NCBI RefSeq assembly: GCF_019793465.1
Contig: NZ_JAILYJ010000023.1
Location: 1-64,000, forward strand
Reading direction: 5' to 3'
Source: Rhizobium croatiense
Lineage (GTDB): Bacteria; Pseudomonadota; Alphaproteobacteria; Rhizobiales; Rhizobiaceae
Length of the DNA stretch: 64,000 nt
Positions 1 through 8,436 of the stretch are shown here, piece by piece. The first letter of the stretch is position 1. Every line of letters begins with the position of its first letter. The notes beneath the pieces were generated by a model. It searched no databases. It was not told the origin of the DNA and saw only the letters and a program-made list of their open reading frames with translations. The translations under genes were made by a program, and so were the position numbers.

Positions 1-2
1 TG

Positions 3-1097
3 CCGCAGGCCCGCGCCTATATTCTCGATGCTATCCGCCCGGCTCTCCGCCGCGACAGCGATCCGGGTTTCTGGGTGGCGAAGGACAGCTGGTCGCCGCC
101 GAAGATGCAATGCTTCTATGTCGAGCAGTTCGGCAGGCTGACGGAGGGCATGCCGATCCCGCATGCGCCGGAGCATCCCGTCTATCTGAGTTCTCCCCTC
201 GATACCGGCACGGCATCGGGTGAATATTTCACCCTGAAGCCCGACGCCGAAATGGCGATCGATCAACGCTTTGACGATGCCGGCTCGCTGGTCTTCGATA
301 CGATGCCGCTGGCGCGGGATCACGATTATCTCGGCCGGCCGGTGCTGACGCTTGCGCTGCGCTCCCGGGCGTCGGGCGGAAATCTTTGCGCCCGGCTCGT
401 CGATGTTCATCCCGATGGCACGGCGACGCGGGTCACCTTCGGCGTCGTCAACCTCACCCATCGCGATGGCAATGCCGATCCGAAACCACTGACCGCGGGC
501 GAGACAGTGTCGATCCGGCTCGTGCTCGATGCCTGCGGCTATCGCTTCCGCAAGGGACATCGTATCCGCCTTTCGCTTTCCACCGCCTATTGGCCGATGA
601 TCCTGCAGCCGTCGGAAGATGGGGGGATCGAGATCGATATCGCCTCGCTTGGTCTTGGGCTGCCGATGCTTGGTGAACACAGGAGCATTGAAATCGATGA
701 GCCGGCCAATCCCGATCCTTTGCCGAAATATATCGAGCATGCCGCCGCCGCGACCAAGCGACAGGTCGTTCGTGACCTTTCGTCGAACCGCACGAAATAT
801 CGCATTCATGAGGATACCGGGCTCTACGAACATCCTGAGACCGGCCTGTCGACCCGGCAGTTGCGGGAGGAAGTCTGGTCGATCTCGCCCGATGATCCGC
901 TGTCGATGACGGGGATTTCGACCTGGACCTGCGACATGCGCCGTTCCGGCTGGTTCGTCCGCACCGTCGCAACTGCGCGGATTGCCTGCACGGCGACCGA
1001 TTGGATCATCAGCGCCATCGTCACGGCTTTCGAGGATGACGTGCAGATCTTCGAAAAGGTCTTCGCGGAAAAAAAGATCGCCCGCGACCTGATGTGA
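3..1097 (+). CDS. CocE/NonD family hydrolase, C-terminal part (5' end outside window)
   Basis: The reading frame is open from base 3, so the gene starts upstream of the window; 364 residues are visible. What is seen matches the C-terminal jelly-roll of the X-Pro dipeptidyl-peptidase/cocaine-esterase family (PepX_C): an early FWVAKDSW stretch, then beta-rich sequence with ARLVDVHPDG and FRKGHRIRLSLS, the usual strand pattern of that domain. The catalytic alpha/beta-hydrolase domain lies mainly or wholly outside the window, so catalytic residues cannot be checked. Proteins of this family cleave esters or acyl-amino-acid bonds. It converges on the esterase at 1101 with only three bases between the stops. 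Confidence 0.8.
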   Translation, partial: PQARAYILDAIRPALRRDSDPGFWVAKDSWSPPKMQCFYVEQFGRLTEGMPIPHAPEHPVYLSSPLDTGTASGEYFTLKPDAEMAIDQRFDDAGSLVFDTMPLARDHDYLGRPVLTLALRSRASGGNLCARLVDVHPDGTATRVTFGVVNLTHRDGNADPKPLTAGETVSIRLVLDACGYRFRKGHRIRLSLSTAYWPMILQPSEDGGIEIDIASLGLGLPMLGEHRSIEIDEPANPDPLPKYIEHAAAATKRQVVRDLSSNRTKYRIHEDTGLYEHPETGLSTRQLREEVWSISPDDPLSMTGISTWTCDMRRSGWFVRTVATARIACTATDWIISAIVTAFEDDVQIFEKVFAEKKIARDLM

Positions 1098-1100
1098 TCG

Positions 1101-2012
1101 TCAGGCGGTCGCAAAATGCCGGACGGCCTCGCAGACCGCGCGGAAGCCGTCCTTGGCGCCATCGCTCATGTGGCGGGCGCGCAGCCAGGCATGCACCATC
1201 TGCGGCTCCTCCCGGAACGAGACCTCGAGGCCCTCCGCAGCCAGCCGGGCGGCATATTGCCGGCCGTCGTCGCGGAGCGGATCGAAATGCGCGACCGTGA
1301 TGAAGGCCGGCGGCAGCCCGGCAAGCGACGGCGCCTGCAGCGGCTCGGCGATCTCATTGTTGTCAGGCGCCTGCAGGATCGTGCGATAATAGGTGACATC
1401 TGCCGTTGTCAGGCCGGGCGCTGCAGCCATTTCGACATAGGAACCTGCGGCAAGGTCGCCGCCGAGCGCCGGGTAGATCAGCACCTGGCCAACGACGCCT
1501 GATAGCTCCTCATTGCGTGCGCGCAAGGCAAGGCCGGCCGCGAGATTGCCGCCGGCGCTGTCGCCGATCAGCACGACCTTGCTCCCGGCGGAAAGCAGAT
1601 GTTTCAGCACGGCAAAACCGTCATCCGTCTGCGCCGGCCAGCGATATTCGGGCGCGAGCCGATAATCGACCGATACGAGTTCCGCACCGGCGAAATCGGC
1701 GATCTCGGCGCAGATGGCATGATGGCTCTCAAGCGAACCGACGACGAAACCGCCGCCATGAAGATAGAGCAGAATGGTGCGGGTAACGATTTTGCGCGGA
1801 CGGTAGCGCCGGATCGGTACGCGCTGGACCATGCCGTCCGCAAAGATCATATCCGGGGGCAGCGGACGGTCGAAGCGCGCGCAGAGGGCATCGTACCAAT
1901 GCCGCTGCTGTTCGACCGATGCCTCAATCGCATCCGGCGGATAAAAAGCATCGCAAATTGCGAGAAATTGCAGGATGCCCTTTTCGGTGGGGACAGGCGT
2001 TGGAGCGGACAT
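1101..2012 (-). CDS. alpha/beta hydrolase, hormone-sensitive-lipase type esterase
   Basis: A 303-residue carboxylesterase-like enzyme. The oxyanion-hole motif HGGG is at about residues 85-88, the nucleophile elbow GDSAGG at 150-155 (Ser152), an acidic residue in HFDPLRDD near 244-248, and the catalytic His in QMVHAW near 274. This is the HSL / alpha-beta hydrolase fold-3 order and length. I chose the ATG at 2012 because AGGAC lies just upstream; an in-frame start near 2195 would add a low-complexity N-terminus unlike the family. The physiological ester is unknown. It is transcribed away from the sigma factor at 2256. Confidence 0.85.
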   Translation of the reverse strand: MSAPTPVPTEKGILQFLAICDAFYPPDAIEASVEQQRHWYDALCARFDRPLPPDMIFADGMVQRVPIRRYRPRKIVTRTILLYLHGGGFVVGSLESHHAICAEIADFAGAELVSVDYRLAPEYRWPAQTDDGFAVLKHLLSAGSKVVLIGDSAGGNLAAGLALRARNEELSGVVGQVLIYPALGGDLAAGSYVEMAAAPGLTTADVTYYRTILQAPDNNEIAEPLQAPSLAGLPPAFITVAHFDPLRDDGRQYAARLAAEGLEVSFREEPQMVHAWLRARHMSDGAKDGFRAVCEAVRHFATA

Positions 2013-2255
2013 TGGGGGTCCTTTCGATTTGGAACATGCAGATCCATGTCCCTGGCCGACTCTGCCGTCATCTTGCGCCTTTGCGATGGAACCGATCTGT
2101 CCGGCAGCGACCCGTTTATGTCGCGGCGCTCGATTATTTTGAGCCCAATTCAAAATTCGCCAAATTTTTTTGGGCGTCGACCCAAGGAAAGCCATCGGAG
2201 AAACGTCTCAATCCCGAAATAGCATCTTGCTTGATAGCTTGGGGGTAGGTGCGCA

Positions 2256-2780
2256 TTGGATGCGGAGCTCATAGAACGAGCGCAGGGGGGTGACCGGGAG
2301 GCCTTCGGGCAACTGGTCTCGCGCCATTATGATTTCGTCCACGCGACGGCATGGCGATGGTCAGGCAGTTCCACCGACGCCGACGATATCGCCCAGGAGG
2401 TCTGCGTCAAGCTCGGCGCGGCCATCCGCGGCTTTCGCGGCGCCAGCCGCTTCAGGACATGGCTCTACACGCTGACGCTCAACGCGGCACGCGACCATAG
2501 ACGCAAGCTTGCGCGGGAAGGGCAGACATTCCGCGCTTACGCGGCCGAACCGCAGCCGGATGCGCCGGGCGGAAACGACGATGAGCAGTCGAGCGAATTA
2601 TGGGCGGCCGTGCGCGCTTTGCCGGAACGGCAATGCGACGCCGTGCTGCTCGTCTATGGCGAAGGCCTCAGCCATTCGGCGGCCGCCGATGTCATGGGCT
2701 GCTCGGAGGCGACCGTGTCCTGGCAGGTCCACGAGGCGCGCAAGAGGCTGAAAGCCATGCTCGGCAAGGAAGAGGTATGA
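2256..2780 (+). CDS. ECF-type RNA polymerase sigma factor
   Basis: A 174-residue extracytoplasmic-function sigma factor. Region 2 covers about residues 8-75 (LVSRHYDFVHATAWR, then DADDIAQEV and FRTWLYTLTLN), and region 4 about 110-165 (LPERQCDAVLLVYGEGLS, then a helix-turn-helix with CSEATVSWQVHEARKRL). No in-frame ATG precedes the homology; the start is TTG, with a G-rich GGGGTAGG ribosome site about seven bases upstream. Its stop overlaps the start of the VWA protein (ATGA), so the two are translationally coupled. The neighbour probably controls this factor or is its target, which is inferred from coupling only. Confidence 0.88.
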   Translation: MDAELIERAQGGDREAFGQLVSRHYDFVHATAWRWSGSSTDADDIAQEVCVKLGAAIRGFRGASRFRTWLYTLTLNAARDHRRKLAREGQTFRAYAAEPQPDAPGGNDDEQSSELWAAVRALPERQCDAVLLVYGEGLSHSAAADVMGCSEATVSWQVHEARKRLKAMLGKEEV

Positions 2781-4861
2781 TGGACAAGGAACTCGAAAAG
2801 CTCTCCCGCCTCGCACCGCCGGCAGCCGATCCAGAGGCGCGGGCACGCGCCCTTGCCGCGGCGATGCAGGCCTTCGACAGCGCAGAAAATAATGCAGCGG
2901 CAGCCCAAGGAAATGCGAAAGGCTGGCGTCCAAGCTCCATCATCAACTGGATATGGAGCCCTGCTGTGAATAAGAAATTCCTCGCCGGTTCAGCCCTTGC
3001 GACGCTGCTCGTCATTCCCGCCGCCGGTTATCTCACCTTCGAGCTGACCCGCAACCGACCGATCGTCGACCAGGAAAGGATCGAGGGCACTGTTTCGAAA
3101 AAGGAAGTGCCCATACCGACTGGCCGGCCGGCCTCGCCCGCGCTTTCCGAAGCGGTGACTGAAGAGAATCGGTCGGCTCAATTGTCGGCGGCTGAGAGCG
3201 CTCAAGTCTTGCAGGACAAGGAGCAGGCGATCGCCGCGCGGAAATCTGATCTCAATTCCGACGACGTCTCCGCCCTCTTGAATAAGTCGGGGGGTACAAT
3301 GTCCGAAGGGGCCAAACGCTCTGTTGCATCAGGTGCCGCTGTTCCCCAGCAGCAGCTGGCGAAGCCGATGGCCGTCGCCCCCTCGCCTGCTCCGCCGACG
3401 GAAAGCCGTATGCAGGTTCAAGTCGATCCCAGCCGCGAGCGCTTTGCCAATGCCGCCGCAAATCCGATCAAGAATGTCGCGACCGATCCGGTCTCGACCT
3501 TCTCCGCCGATGTCGACAGCGCCTCCTATTCCTTCGTCCGCCGGTCCCTGACCGGCGGGGCGATGCCCGATCCGCAATCGGTGCGCGTCGAGGAGATGAT
3601 CAATTACTTCCCCTATGACTGGCCGCGTCCCGACAAGGCCGACCAGCCCTTCAAGGCGACCGTGACCGTGATGCCGACGCCGTGGAACCACGACACGGAA
3701 CTGATGCATGTGGCGATCAAGGGTTATGACATCGCGCCGGCGACCGCGCCGCACGCCAATCTCGTCTTCCTGATCGACGTGTCGGGCTCGATGGACGAGC
3801 CGGACAAGCTGCCGCTGCTGAAGAGCGCCTTCCGTCTATTGGTCAAACGGCTGAAGCCAGACGATACCGTCTCGATCGTCACCTATGCCGGCAATGCAGG
3901 CACGGTGCTAGAGCCGACGCGGGTGTCGGAGAAATCGAAGATCCTCTCGGCAATCGACAGGCTGGAGGCTGGAGGCTCGACCGGCGGCGCCGAGGGCATC
4001 GAGGCGGCCTACGATCTTGCCAAAAAGGCCTTCGTCAAGGACGGCGTCAACCGGGTAATGCTGGCGACGGACGGCGACTTCAATGTCGGCCCGTCGAGCG
4101 ACGAGGATCTGAAGCGCATCATCGAGGACAAACGCAAGGAGGGCATCTTCCTCACTGTTCTCGGCTTCGGCCGCGGCAATCTCAACGATTCCCTGATGCA
4201 GACGCTGGCGCAGAACGGCAATGGCAGCGCCGCCTATATCGACACGCTGGCGGAGGCGCAGAAGACGCTCGTGGAAGAGGCCGGATCGACGCTGTTTCCG
4301 ATCGCGAAGGACGTCAAGTTCCAGGTCGAATTCAACCCGGAACGGATCGCCGAATACCGGCTGATCGGCTACGAGACACGCGCTCTCAAGCGTGAGGACT
4401 TCAACAATGACCGCGTCGATGCCGGCGATATCGGCTCCGGCCACAGCGTCACGGCGATCTATGAGATTACGCCCAAGGGAAGTCCCGCGGTCATGAATGA
4501 CGATCTGCGTTATGGCGCCGCCGATAAGGCATCGGCCGAGACATCGGGCAGCGCGCATCAGGGCGAGCTTGCCTTCGTCAAGATGCGCTACAAGCGGCCG
4601 GGCGAGGACAAGAGCGCCCTCATCACCACGCCTGTCGACGACCGCAATATGGTCGCCACTGTTGACGCCGCTCCTCAGGATGTCCGTTTCTCGGTGGCCG
4701 TCGCCGCCTTCGGCCAGAAACTAAGCCGCACCGGTGCCCTCGATGCCTATTCCTATCAGGCGATTGGCGATCTCGCCGCGGCATCGCGGGGGGCAGACCC
4801 CTTCGGCTACAGGTCCGATTTCCTCGGGCTCATCCGATTGGCTGACGGGCTCAGTCAATGA
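2777..4861 (+). CDS. VWA domain protein with DUF3520 (YfbK-like), membrane anchored
   Basis: A 694-residue protein. The N-terminal about 60 residues are cytoplasmic-looking and charged. One membrane segment follows at about 66-90 (FLAGSALATLLVIPAAGYLTF), then a Pro/Ala/Ser-rich linker, a VWA N-terminal region from about 230 (DPVSTFSADVDSASYS), and a VWA domain whose MIDAS motif DVSGSMDE is near residue 334 with ATDGDFNVG further on. The C-terminus matches DUF3520. It overlaps the ECF sigma gene by ATGA. The layout of a short cytosolic N-terminus plus TM next to a sigma factor resembles an anti-sigma arrangement, but no zinc-binding anti-sigma motif is visible. The VWA domain probably binds a partner outside the cytoplasm. 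Confidence 0.87.
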   Translation: MMDKELEKLSRLAPPAADPEARARALAAAMQAFDSAENNAAAAQGNAKGWRPSSIINWIWSPAVNKKFLAGSALATLLVIPAAGYLTFELTRNRPIVDQERIEGTVSKKEVPIPTGRPASPALSEAVTEENRSAQLSAAESAQVLQDKEQAIAARKSDLNSDDVSALLNKSGGTMSEGAKRSVASGAAVPQQQLAKPMAVAPSPAPPTESRMQVQVDPSRERFANAAANPIKNVATDPVSTFSADVDSASYSFVRRSLTGGAMPDPQSVRVEEMINYFPYDWPRPDKADQPFKATVTVMPTPWNHDTELMHVAIKGYDIAPATAPHANLVFLIDVSGSMDEPDKLPLLKSAFRLLVKRLKPDDTVSIVTYAGNAGTVLEPTRVSEKSKILSAIDRLEAGGSTGGAEGIEAAYDLAKKAFVKDGVNRVMLATDGDFNVGPSSDEDLKRIIEDKRKEGIFLTVLGFGRGNLNDSLMQTLAQNGNGSAAYIDTLAEAQKTLVEEAGSTLFPIAKDVKFQVEFNPERIAEYRLIGYETRALKREDFNNDRVDAGDIGSGHSVTAIYEITPKGSPAVMNDDLRYGAADKASAETSGSAHQGELAFVKMRYKRPGEDKSALITTPVDDRNMVATVDAAPQDVRFSVAVAAFGQKLSRTGALDAYSYQAIGDLAAASRGADPFGYRSDFLGLIRLADGLSQ

Positions 4862-4878
4862 CGAAAGCATTGCGAAGC

Positions 4879-4904
4879 AGATGCCGCCTGGGAGGGCGGC
4901 CTCT
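4879..4904 (+). terminator. hairpin after the VWA gene
   Basis: GCCGCC (4883-4888) pairs with GGCGGC (4895-4900), and the flanking AGA/TCT extend the stem past a mismatch. It starts about 20 bases after the VWA stop. There is no T-run, so it is a candidate rather than a classical terminator. Confidence 0.35.
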
Positions 4905-4959
4905 GTTGCTGGCGTTTGAAGATTGAGCTGGATTTTCAGTGGAGCGAGGAGCTCCGCGT

Positions 4960-5556
4960 TCAGCTGCGGGCAAACTCGAGAAGGGGACCGATGTCGTGGT
5001 TGTCGGCGGCCTGAAGTGCTGCGACATAGCGCATGCGTAGATCGCCCATGTCGCTGAGGCTCCCGCTCCCCCAACTGAAGGGCTCTTTGTTCAGCTTTTC
5101 CACGAGAAGATCGGCCGCCAGTCGCGCATGGCGCCCGTTGCCGTTTGGGAACGGATGGATGGCGACCAGACGATGGTGGAATCGGATTGCAATCTCGTCC
5201 GCGGCGAAGGTCTCATGCTCGATCCAGTATCGCACGTCGGCAAGCAACGCCGCGAGCTCGACCGGGATGCGATAGGCCTGAATACCAATGTTCCGCTCCG
5301 TCGCCCGGAAGCGACCTGCCCATTGCCAGACCTCGCCGAGCATGCGTCGGTGCAATGTGCGCATAAAGTCTTCCGTCAGCACCTTGTCGACCGGCATACG
5401 CCGTCGTCCGCGGCCCCAGGCTGCGCCCTTGACGATGTTCTCCTGTTCGGCCTCGTTGAGGTCGTTTCGATGCGTGATCCAGCTTTGAAGCAGGCCCTCG
5501 CGTTCCTGCGGTTCAAGCGGTGTTGCGTCCTCGGGTTCCTGGAAGAGGTCGGTCAT
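4960..5556 (-). CDS. mobile mystery protein B, Fic-domain protein
   Basis: A 198-residue Fic protein. The active-site motif HPFPNGNGRHAR is at residues 134-145, a close match to HxFx(D/E)GNGRxxR with Asn at the usual acidic, Mg-binding position. The N-terminal LNEAEQENI stretch is typical of the 'mobile mystery protein B' family. Fic enzymes generally transfer AMP or other nucleotide moieties to proteins. No clear (S/T)xxxE(G/N) inhibitory motif was found in this protein. The ATG overlaps the stop of the upstream HTH gene by four bases, so the pair is co-translated. Target and physiological role are unknown. Confidence 0.85.
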   Translation of the reverse strand: MTDLFQEPEDATPLEPQEREGLLQSWITHRNDLNEAEQENIVKGAAWGRGRRRMPVDKVLTEDFMRTLHRRMLGEVWQWAGRFRATERNIGIQAYRIPVELAALLADVRYWIEHETFAADEIAIRFHHRLVAIHPFPNGNGRHARLAADLLVEKLNKEPFSWGSGSLSDMGDLRMRYVAALQAADNHDIGPLLEFARS

Positions 5557-6014
5557 TTCTCTGACCAGAGATCGCGCTCGGAAAGCTGGTCACGGATGTA
5601 GGCTTGGATACGGGATTCAAGATCGGCGTCATCGGTGCCCTGTGCCTCCAGGCGCATCGTATGCGCGACCCGCTGAAGTTCGCGCAACGCGATCTTTCTT
5701 GCCCGGCCGTTGAGTGCGGCCTCGAGCGACGTATTCGGGACCAGTGCGTAGACAAGCGTGCAGTCGAGCGCTTCGGCTGCGCGGCGCAAAGTGCTAAGCT
5801 GGATCGTTCCTGATGCCTCCGACTTCTCGATCGTTTCCACTGTCTGCGGCCGGATCCCCATCCGGGAACCGAGTTGCGCTCCGGTCATGCCGAGTGCGTC
5901 TCGCAATGCGCGAACCCATCCTTTAGGGGGAGCTCTGAAGTTCTCCGTAGGCTGCAGTGCATGAAGGCGTTCATCAAGCCGTTTCCGCGCTCGTTTTCGC
6001 ACTTCGCTTTTCAT
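5553..6014 (-). CDS. mobile mystery protein A, HTH regulator
   Basis: A 153-residue protein from the ATG at 6014; a GTG one codon upstream at 6017 is the alternative. An XRE-like helix-turn-helix spans about residues 34-62 (LRDALGMTGAQLGSRMGIRPQTVETIEKSE), followed by a helical C-terminal half. This matches mobile mystery protein A, which family knowledge places next to the Fic-domain partner B and often on mobile DNA. A plausible job is to repress the two-gene operon and perhaps to restrain the Fic protein, as antitoxins do. No biochemical role is established by the sequence. AAAGGT precedes the start. Confidence 0.82.
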   Translation of the reverse strand: MKSEVRKRARKRLDERLHALQPTENFRAPPKGWVRALRDALGMTGAQLGSRMGIRPQTVETIEKSEASGTIQLSTLRRAAEALDCTLVYALVPNTSLEAALNGRARKIALRELQRVAHTMRLEAQGTDDADLESRIQAYIRDQLSERDLWSEK

Positions 6015-6075
6015 CACTGAAACCTTTTGGCCCTACTACAAAATCACATCACAGGCTGGTCTAAGATAACTAAAA

Positions 6076-6095
6076 TATCAGTCTATAGGACGATA
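6076..6095. promoter_or_regulatory. inverted repeat upstream of the HTH/Fic pair
   Basis: TATCAGTC and GACGATA face each other around TATAG in an AT-rich stretch 60-80 bases upstream of the mobile mystery A start. It could be an autoregulatory operator; this is inferred from position and symmetry only. Confidence 0.3.
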
Positions 6096-6213
6096 AGCAA
6101 CTAATAAAATCATCCTTTAAACTGAATTCTGTGCGCATTGATACAGGTTGTGGACTGATTTTGTCGCGGGCCTACAGGTTTATTACCGAAATGCTCCCCG
6201 AGTCGACCACACA

Positions 6214-7176
6214 TTACGCCTCAACGGAGAACGGAACGACAGCCCGCTCTAATCCCAGCCTCGACCCATTGGCCGTGAGATAGACAGCGTAGAGCGACGT
6301 GGTTGCGGTGATGAAGAGGCGGTTTCGTTTCTCGCCGCCGAAAGCGACATTGGAGACGATCTCAGGAATATGGATCTTGCCGATCAGCGTGCCGTCCGGA
6401 TCGTAAGCGTGCACACCGTCGCCGGCGCTCGTCCAGATCCTCCCCTTCCGGTCGACGCGAAAGCCGTCGAAAAAGCCTGCGGTGCATTCGGCGAAAATGC
6501 CGAGATCGGTGAGCTGTCCATCACCCGATACAGCGAGTTTTCTTATATGACGCGGGCCGTCGGGCAGATGGGTCCCGCCGGTGTCGGCGACATAAAGCAC
6601 TGTTTCGTCGGGAGAAAAGGCCAGCCCGTTCGGCTTGATGAAATCGGACGTCATCCGATCGGTCGTGCCTGTTGCCGGATCATGCCGGTAGACATGGCAT
6701 CCGCCGATTTCCTCTTCGCCGTAGTCGCCCTCATAATCGTGAAGGATGCCGTAGCTCGGGTCGGTGAACCAGATGGTTCCGTCGGATTTGACGGTGACGT
6801 CGTTGGGCGAGTTGAGCCGTTTTCCGGCAATGCGATCGGCCAGCACGGTAATCCCGCCGTCGAAATCCGTTCGCGTGACACGGCGCGCCAGATGTTCGCA
6901 GGTGATCAGTCGTCCCTGATTGTCGACCGTGTTGCCGTTGGAATTGTTGCTGGGCGCGCGGAAGACCGACGTCTGCCCGCTGCTATCGTCGTAGCGCATC
7001 ATGCGATTGTTGGGGATATCCGAGAAGACCAGATAACGCCCGGCGGCAAACCAGGCTGGTCCTTCCAGCCAGCGGCCGCCCGTCCAAAGCCGCTCGACGC
7101 GGGCATGGCCGACGAAACAGCTTTCAAAACGTGGGTCGAGCACTTCGAACCCCGTACCCTCGATTTCTCCGAACAT
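6214..7176 (-). CDS. SMP-30/gluconolactonase/LRE family lactonase
   Basis: A 320-residue beta-propeller hydrolase of the SMP-30 family, which opens sugar lactones to aldonic acids using a divalent metal. The expected ligands are in place: Glu in WLEGPAW near the N-terminus, Asn in SPNDVTVKSDG, and Asp in VLYVADTGG. The ATG at 7176 follows AGGGAG; a GTG at 7188 is less likely. It is divergent from the LacI gene, and a near-match to the regulon operator lies at 7195-7210, just upstream of the start. It is therefore probably co-regulated with the idonate/gluconate genes further on, supplying the acid from its lactone. Confidence 0.88.
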   Translation of the reverse strand: MFGEIEGTGFEVLDPRFESCFVGHARVERLWTGGRWLEGPAWFAAGRYLVFSDIPNNRMMRYDDSSGQTSVFRAPSNNSNGNTVDNQGRLITCEHLARRVTRTDFDGGITVLADRIAGKRLNSPNDVTVKSDGTIWFTDPSYGILHDYEGDYGEEEIGGCHVYRHDPATGTTDRMTSDFIKPNGLAFSPDETVLYVADTGGTHLPDGPRHIRKLAVSGDGQLTDLGIFAECTAGFFDGFRVDRKGRIWTSAGDGVHAYDPDGTLIGKIHIPEIVSNVAFGGEKRNRLFITATTSLYAVYLTANGSRLGLERAVVPFSVEA

Positions 7177-7194
7177 GATCTCCCTCACTTCAAA

Positions 7195-7210
7195 TTGTTA
7201 TCGATATCAT
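7195..7210. promoter_or_regulatory. GntR/IdnR-like operator (variant) at the lactonase gene
   Basis: TTGTTATCGATATCAT differs at two of 16 positions from the palindrome ATGTTATCGATAACAT found exactly at 10453 and 12819. It lies 19-34 bases upstream of the lactonase ATG, a position suited to repression. Confidence 0.6.
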
Positions 7211-7289
7211 CCTGCCCCGTTTTTCGCCCTTCGTACAGAGATCGACGAACTGTGGAACGCGGCAGTCCTGTAATAATATTGATTGTGCG

Positions 7290-7305
7290 ATGATAGCGAT
7301 AACTT
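7290..7305. promoter_or_regulatory. GntR/IdnR-like operator (weak variant) at the repressor gene
   Basis: ATGATAGCGATAACTT differs at three of 16 positions from the regulon palindrome. It lies about 35-50 bases upstream of the LacI-family start and would allow autoregulation. This is the weakest of the four sites. Confidence 0.4.
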
Positions 7306-7339
7306 TATCGTCTTCTGACATGCCCAACGCGGAAGCTGT

Positions 7340-8425
7340 TTGAAAGCGGAGCCGGTGAAAGACGAGGATGAGTCAAAAGGCAGGCGTCTCAAGGGAGGAG
7401 ACGCCCAAAAGCTGACGATGGCCGAAGTCGCCAAATATGTCGGCGTGTCGGCCATGACCGTTTCGCGCGCCTTTCGCCAGGATGCGAGCGTTTCCGAAGA
7501 GACCCGGAAGCGCATCATGGAAGCCGTCGATGCGCTCGGTTATGTGCTCGATCTTTCCGCCGGCAGCCTTTCATCGCGGCGCAGCGGCTTCATCGCGGCG
7601 CTGGTGCCCTCCATCAACAATTCGAATTTTTCCGATACCGCACGCGGCATCACCGATGCCTTGGAAAATACCGGCCTACAGCTTCTTCTCGGCTATACCG
7701 ATTATTCCGCCGAAAAAGAGGAAAAGCTGATCGAGGCGATGCTGCGCCGACGCCCCGAGGGCATCATCCTGACAGGCGGTTCGCATACCGACCGGGCGCG
7801 GCGCATGCTTGATAAGGCCGGCATTCCGGTGGTTGAAACCTGGGAAATTCCAGAAGAGCCGATCAATCACGTCGTCGGCTTTTCCAACAGCGAGGCGATG
7901 TCGCTGCTGGTACGGACGCTTGCAAGCCAGGGCTATCGGCGGTTCGGCTACATCGGCGGAACGACGGCGCGCGATACGCGCGGCAGCCAGCGGCGAAGCG
8001 GTTTCCTGAAGACTGTCGAGGAACTGGGATTGGGACCGGGCCGGGCGATTTCCTTCGGCGTGCCGCCGATCACGATGGAACAGGGCGGCCAAGCGGTGAT
8101 GAGCCTCCTGGAGCGCTGGCCGGACACGGAAGTCGTTCTCTGCGTCTCCGACCTGTCCGCCTTCGGTGCGATCATGGAATGCAAGCGCAGGGGAATGCGC
8201 GTGCCGCGGGATATCGCCATTGCCGGTTTCGGCGATTACGAGATCTCGTCGATCTGTCATCCCAGCATCACCACGATCAATGTCGACTGTTACGGCATCG
8301 GCCGCCAGGCTGCCGTCCGCCTGCTCGATGCCCTGCAGGCGGGCGGCGAGGCGACCGGCGACGAGATCACATTGACCGGCTACAGGGTCGTCCTGCGCGA
8401 AAGCACGGATCGCGGCGCCCGATAA
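7340..8425 (+). CDS. LacI-family repressor (GntR/IdnR type) of the sugar-acid regulon
   Basis: 361 residues from a TTG start; a GTG at 7355 (spaced from GGAG) is a good alternative, and no ATG precedes the HTH. The LacI helix-turn-helix is at about residues 26-46 (TMAEVAKYVGVSAMTVSRAF) with the hinge helix after it. The rest is a type-I periplasmic-binding-protein-like ligand domain with IILTGG and IAIAGFGDYEISSICHPSITTI. The operator it is inferred to bind, ATGTTA-N4-TAACAT, is the consensus known for Escherichia coli GntR/IdnR. Copies lie before the lactonase, this gene, the dehydrogenase pair and the ABC importer. The inducer is presumably a sugar acid such as gluconate, idonate or a phosphate of one. 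Confidence 0.88.
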   Translation: MKAEPVKDEDESKGRRLKGGDAQKLTMAEVAKYVGVSAMTVSRAFRQDASVSEETRKRIMEAVDALGYVLDLSAGSLSSRRSGFIAALVPSINNSNFSDTARGITDALENTGLQLLLGYTDYSAEKEEKLIEAMLRRRPEGIILTGGSHTDRARRMLDKAGIPVVETWEIPEEPINHVVGFSNSEAMSLLVRTLASQGYRRFGYIGGTTARDTRGSQRRSGFLKTVEELGLGPGRAISFGVPPITMEQGGQAVMSLLERWPDTEVVLCVSDLSAFGAIMECKRRGMRVPRDIAIAGFGDYEISSICHPSITTINVDCYGIGRQAAVRLLDALQAGGEATGDEITLTGYRVVLRESTDRGAR

Positions 8426-8433
8426 TCGGCGCC
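8414..8433. terminator. hairpin between convergent lacI and idnD-like genes
   Basis: GGCGCC at 8414-8419 and 8428-8433 form a hairpin extended by CGAT/ATC pairing. It overlaps the LacI stop and ends just before the dehydrogenase stop at 8437. It could serve both strands; there is no T-run. Confidence 0.35.
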
Positions 8434-8436
8434 TTG

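Noticed and set aside
2142..2175. GCCCAA/TTGGGC arms with a T-run in the esterase/sigma gap, as a terminator
   Set aside because: The arms are only six bases with a 22-base loop, and no transcript would end there since both neighbours start from this gap.
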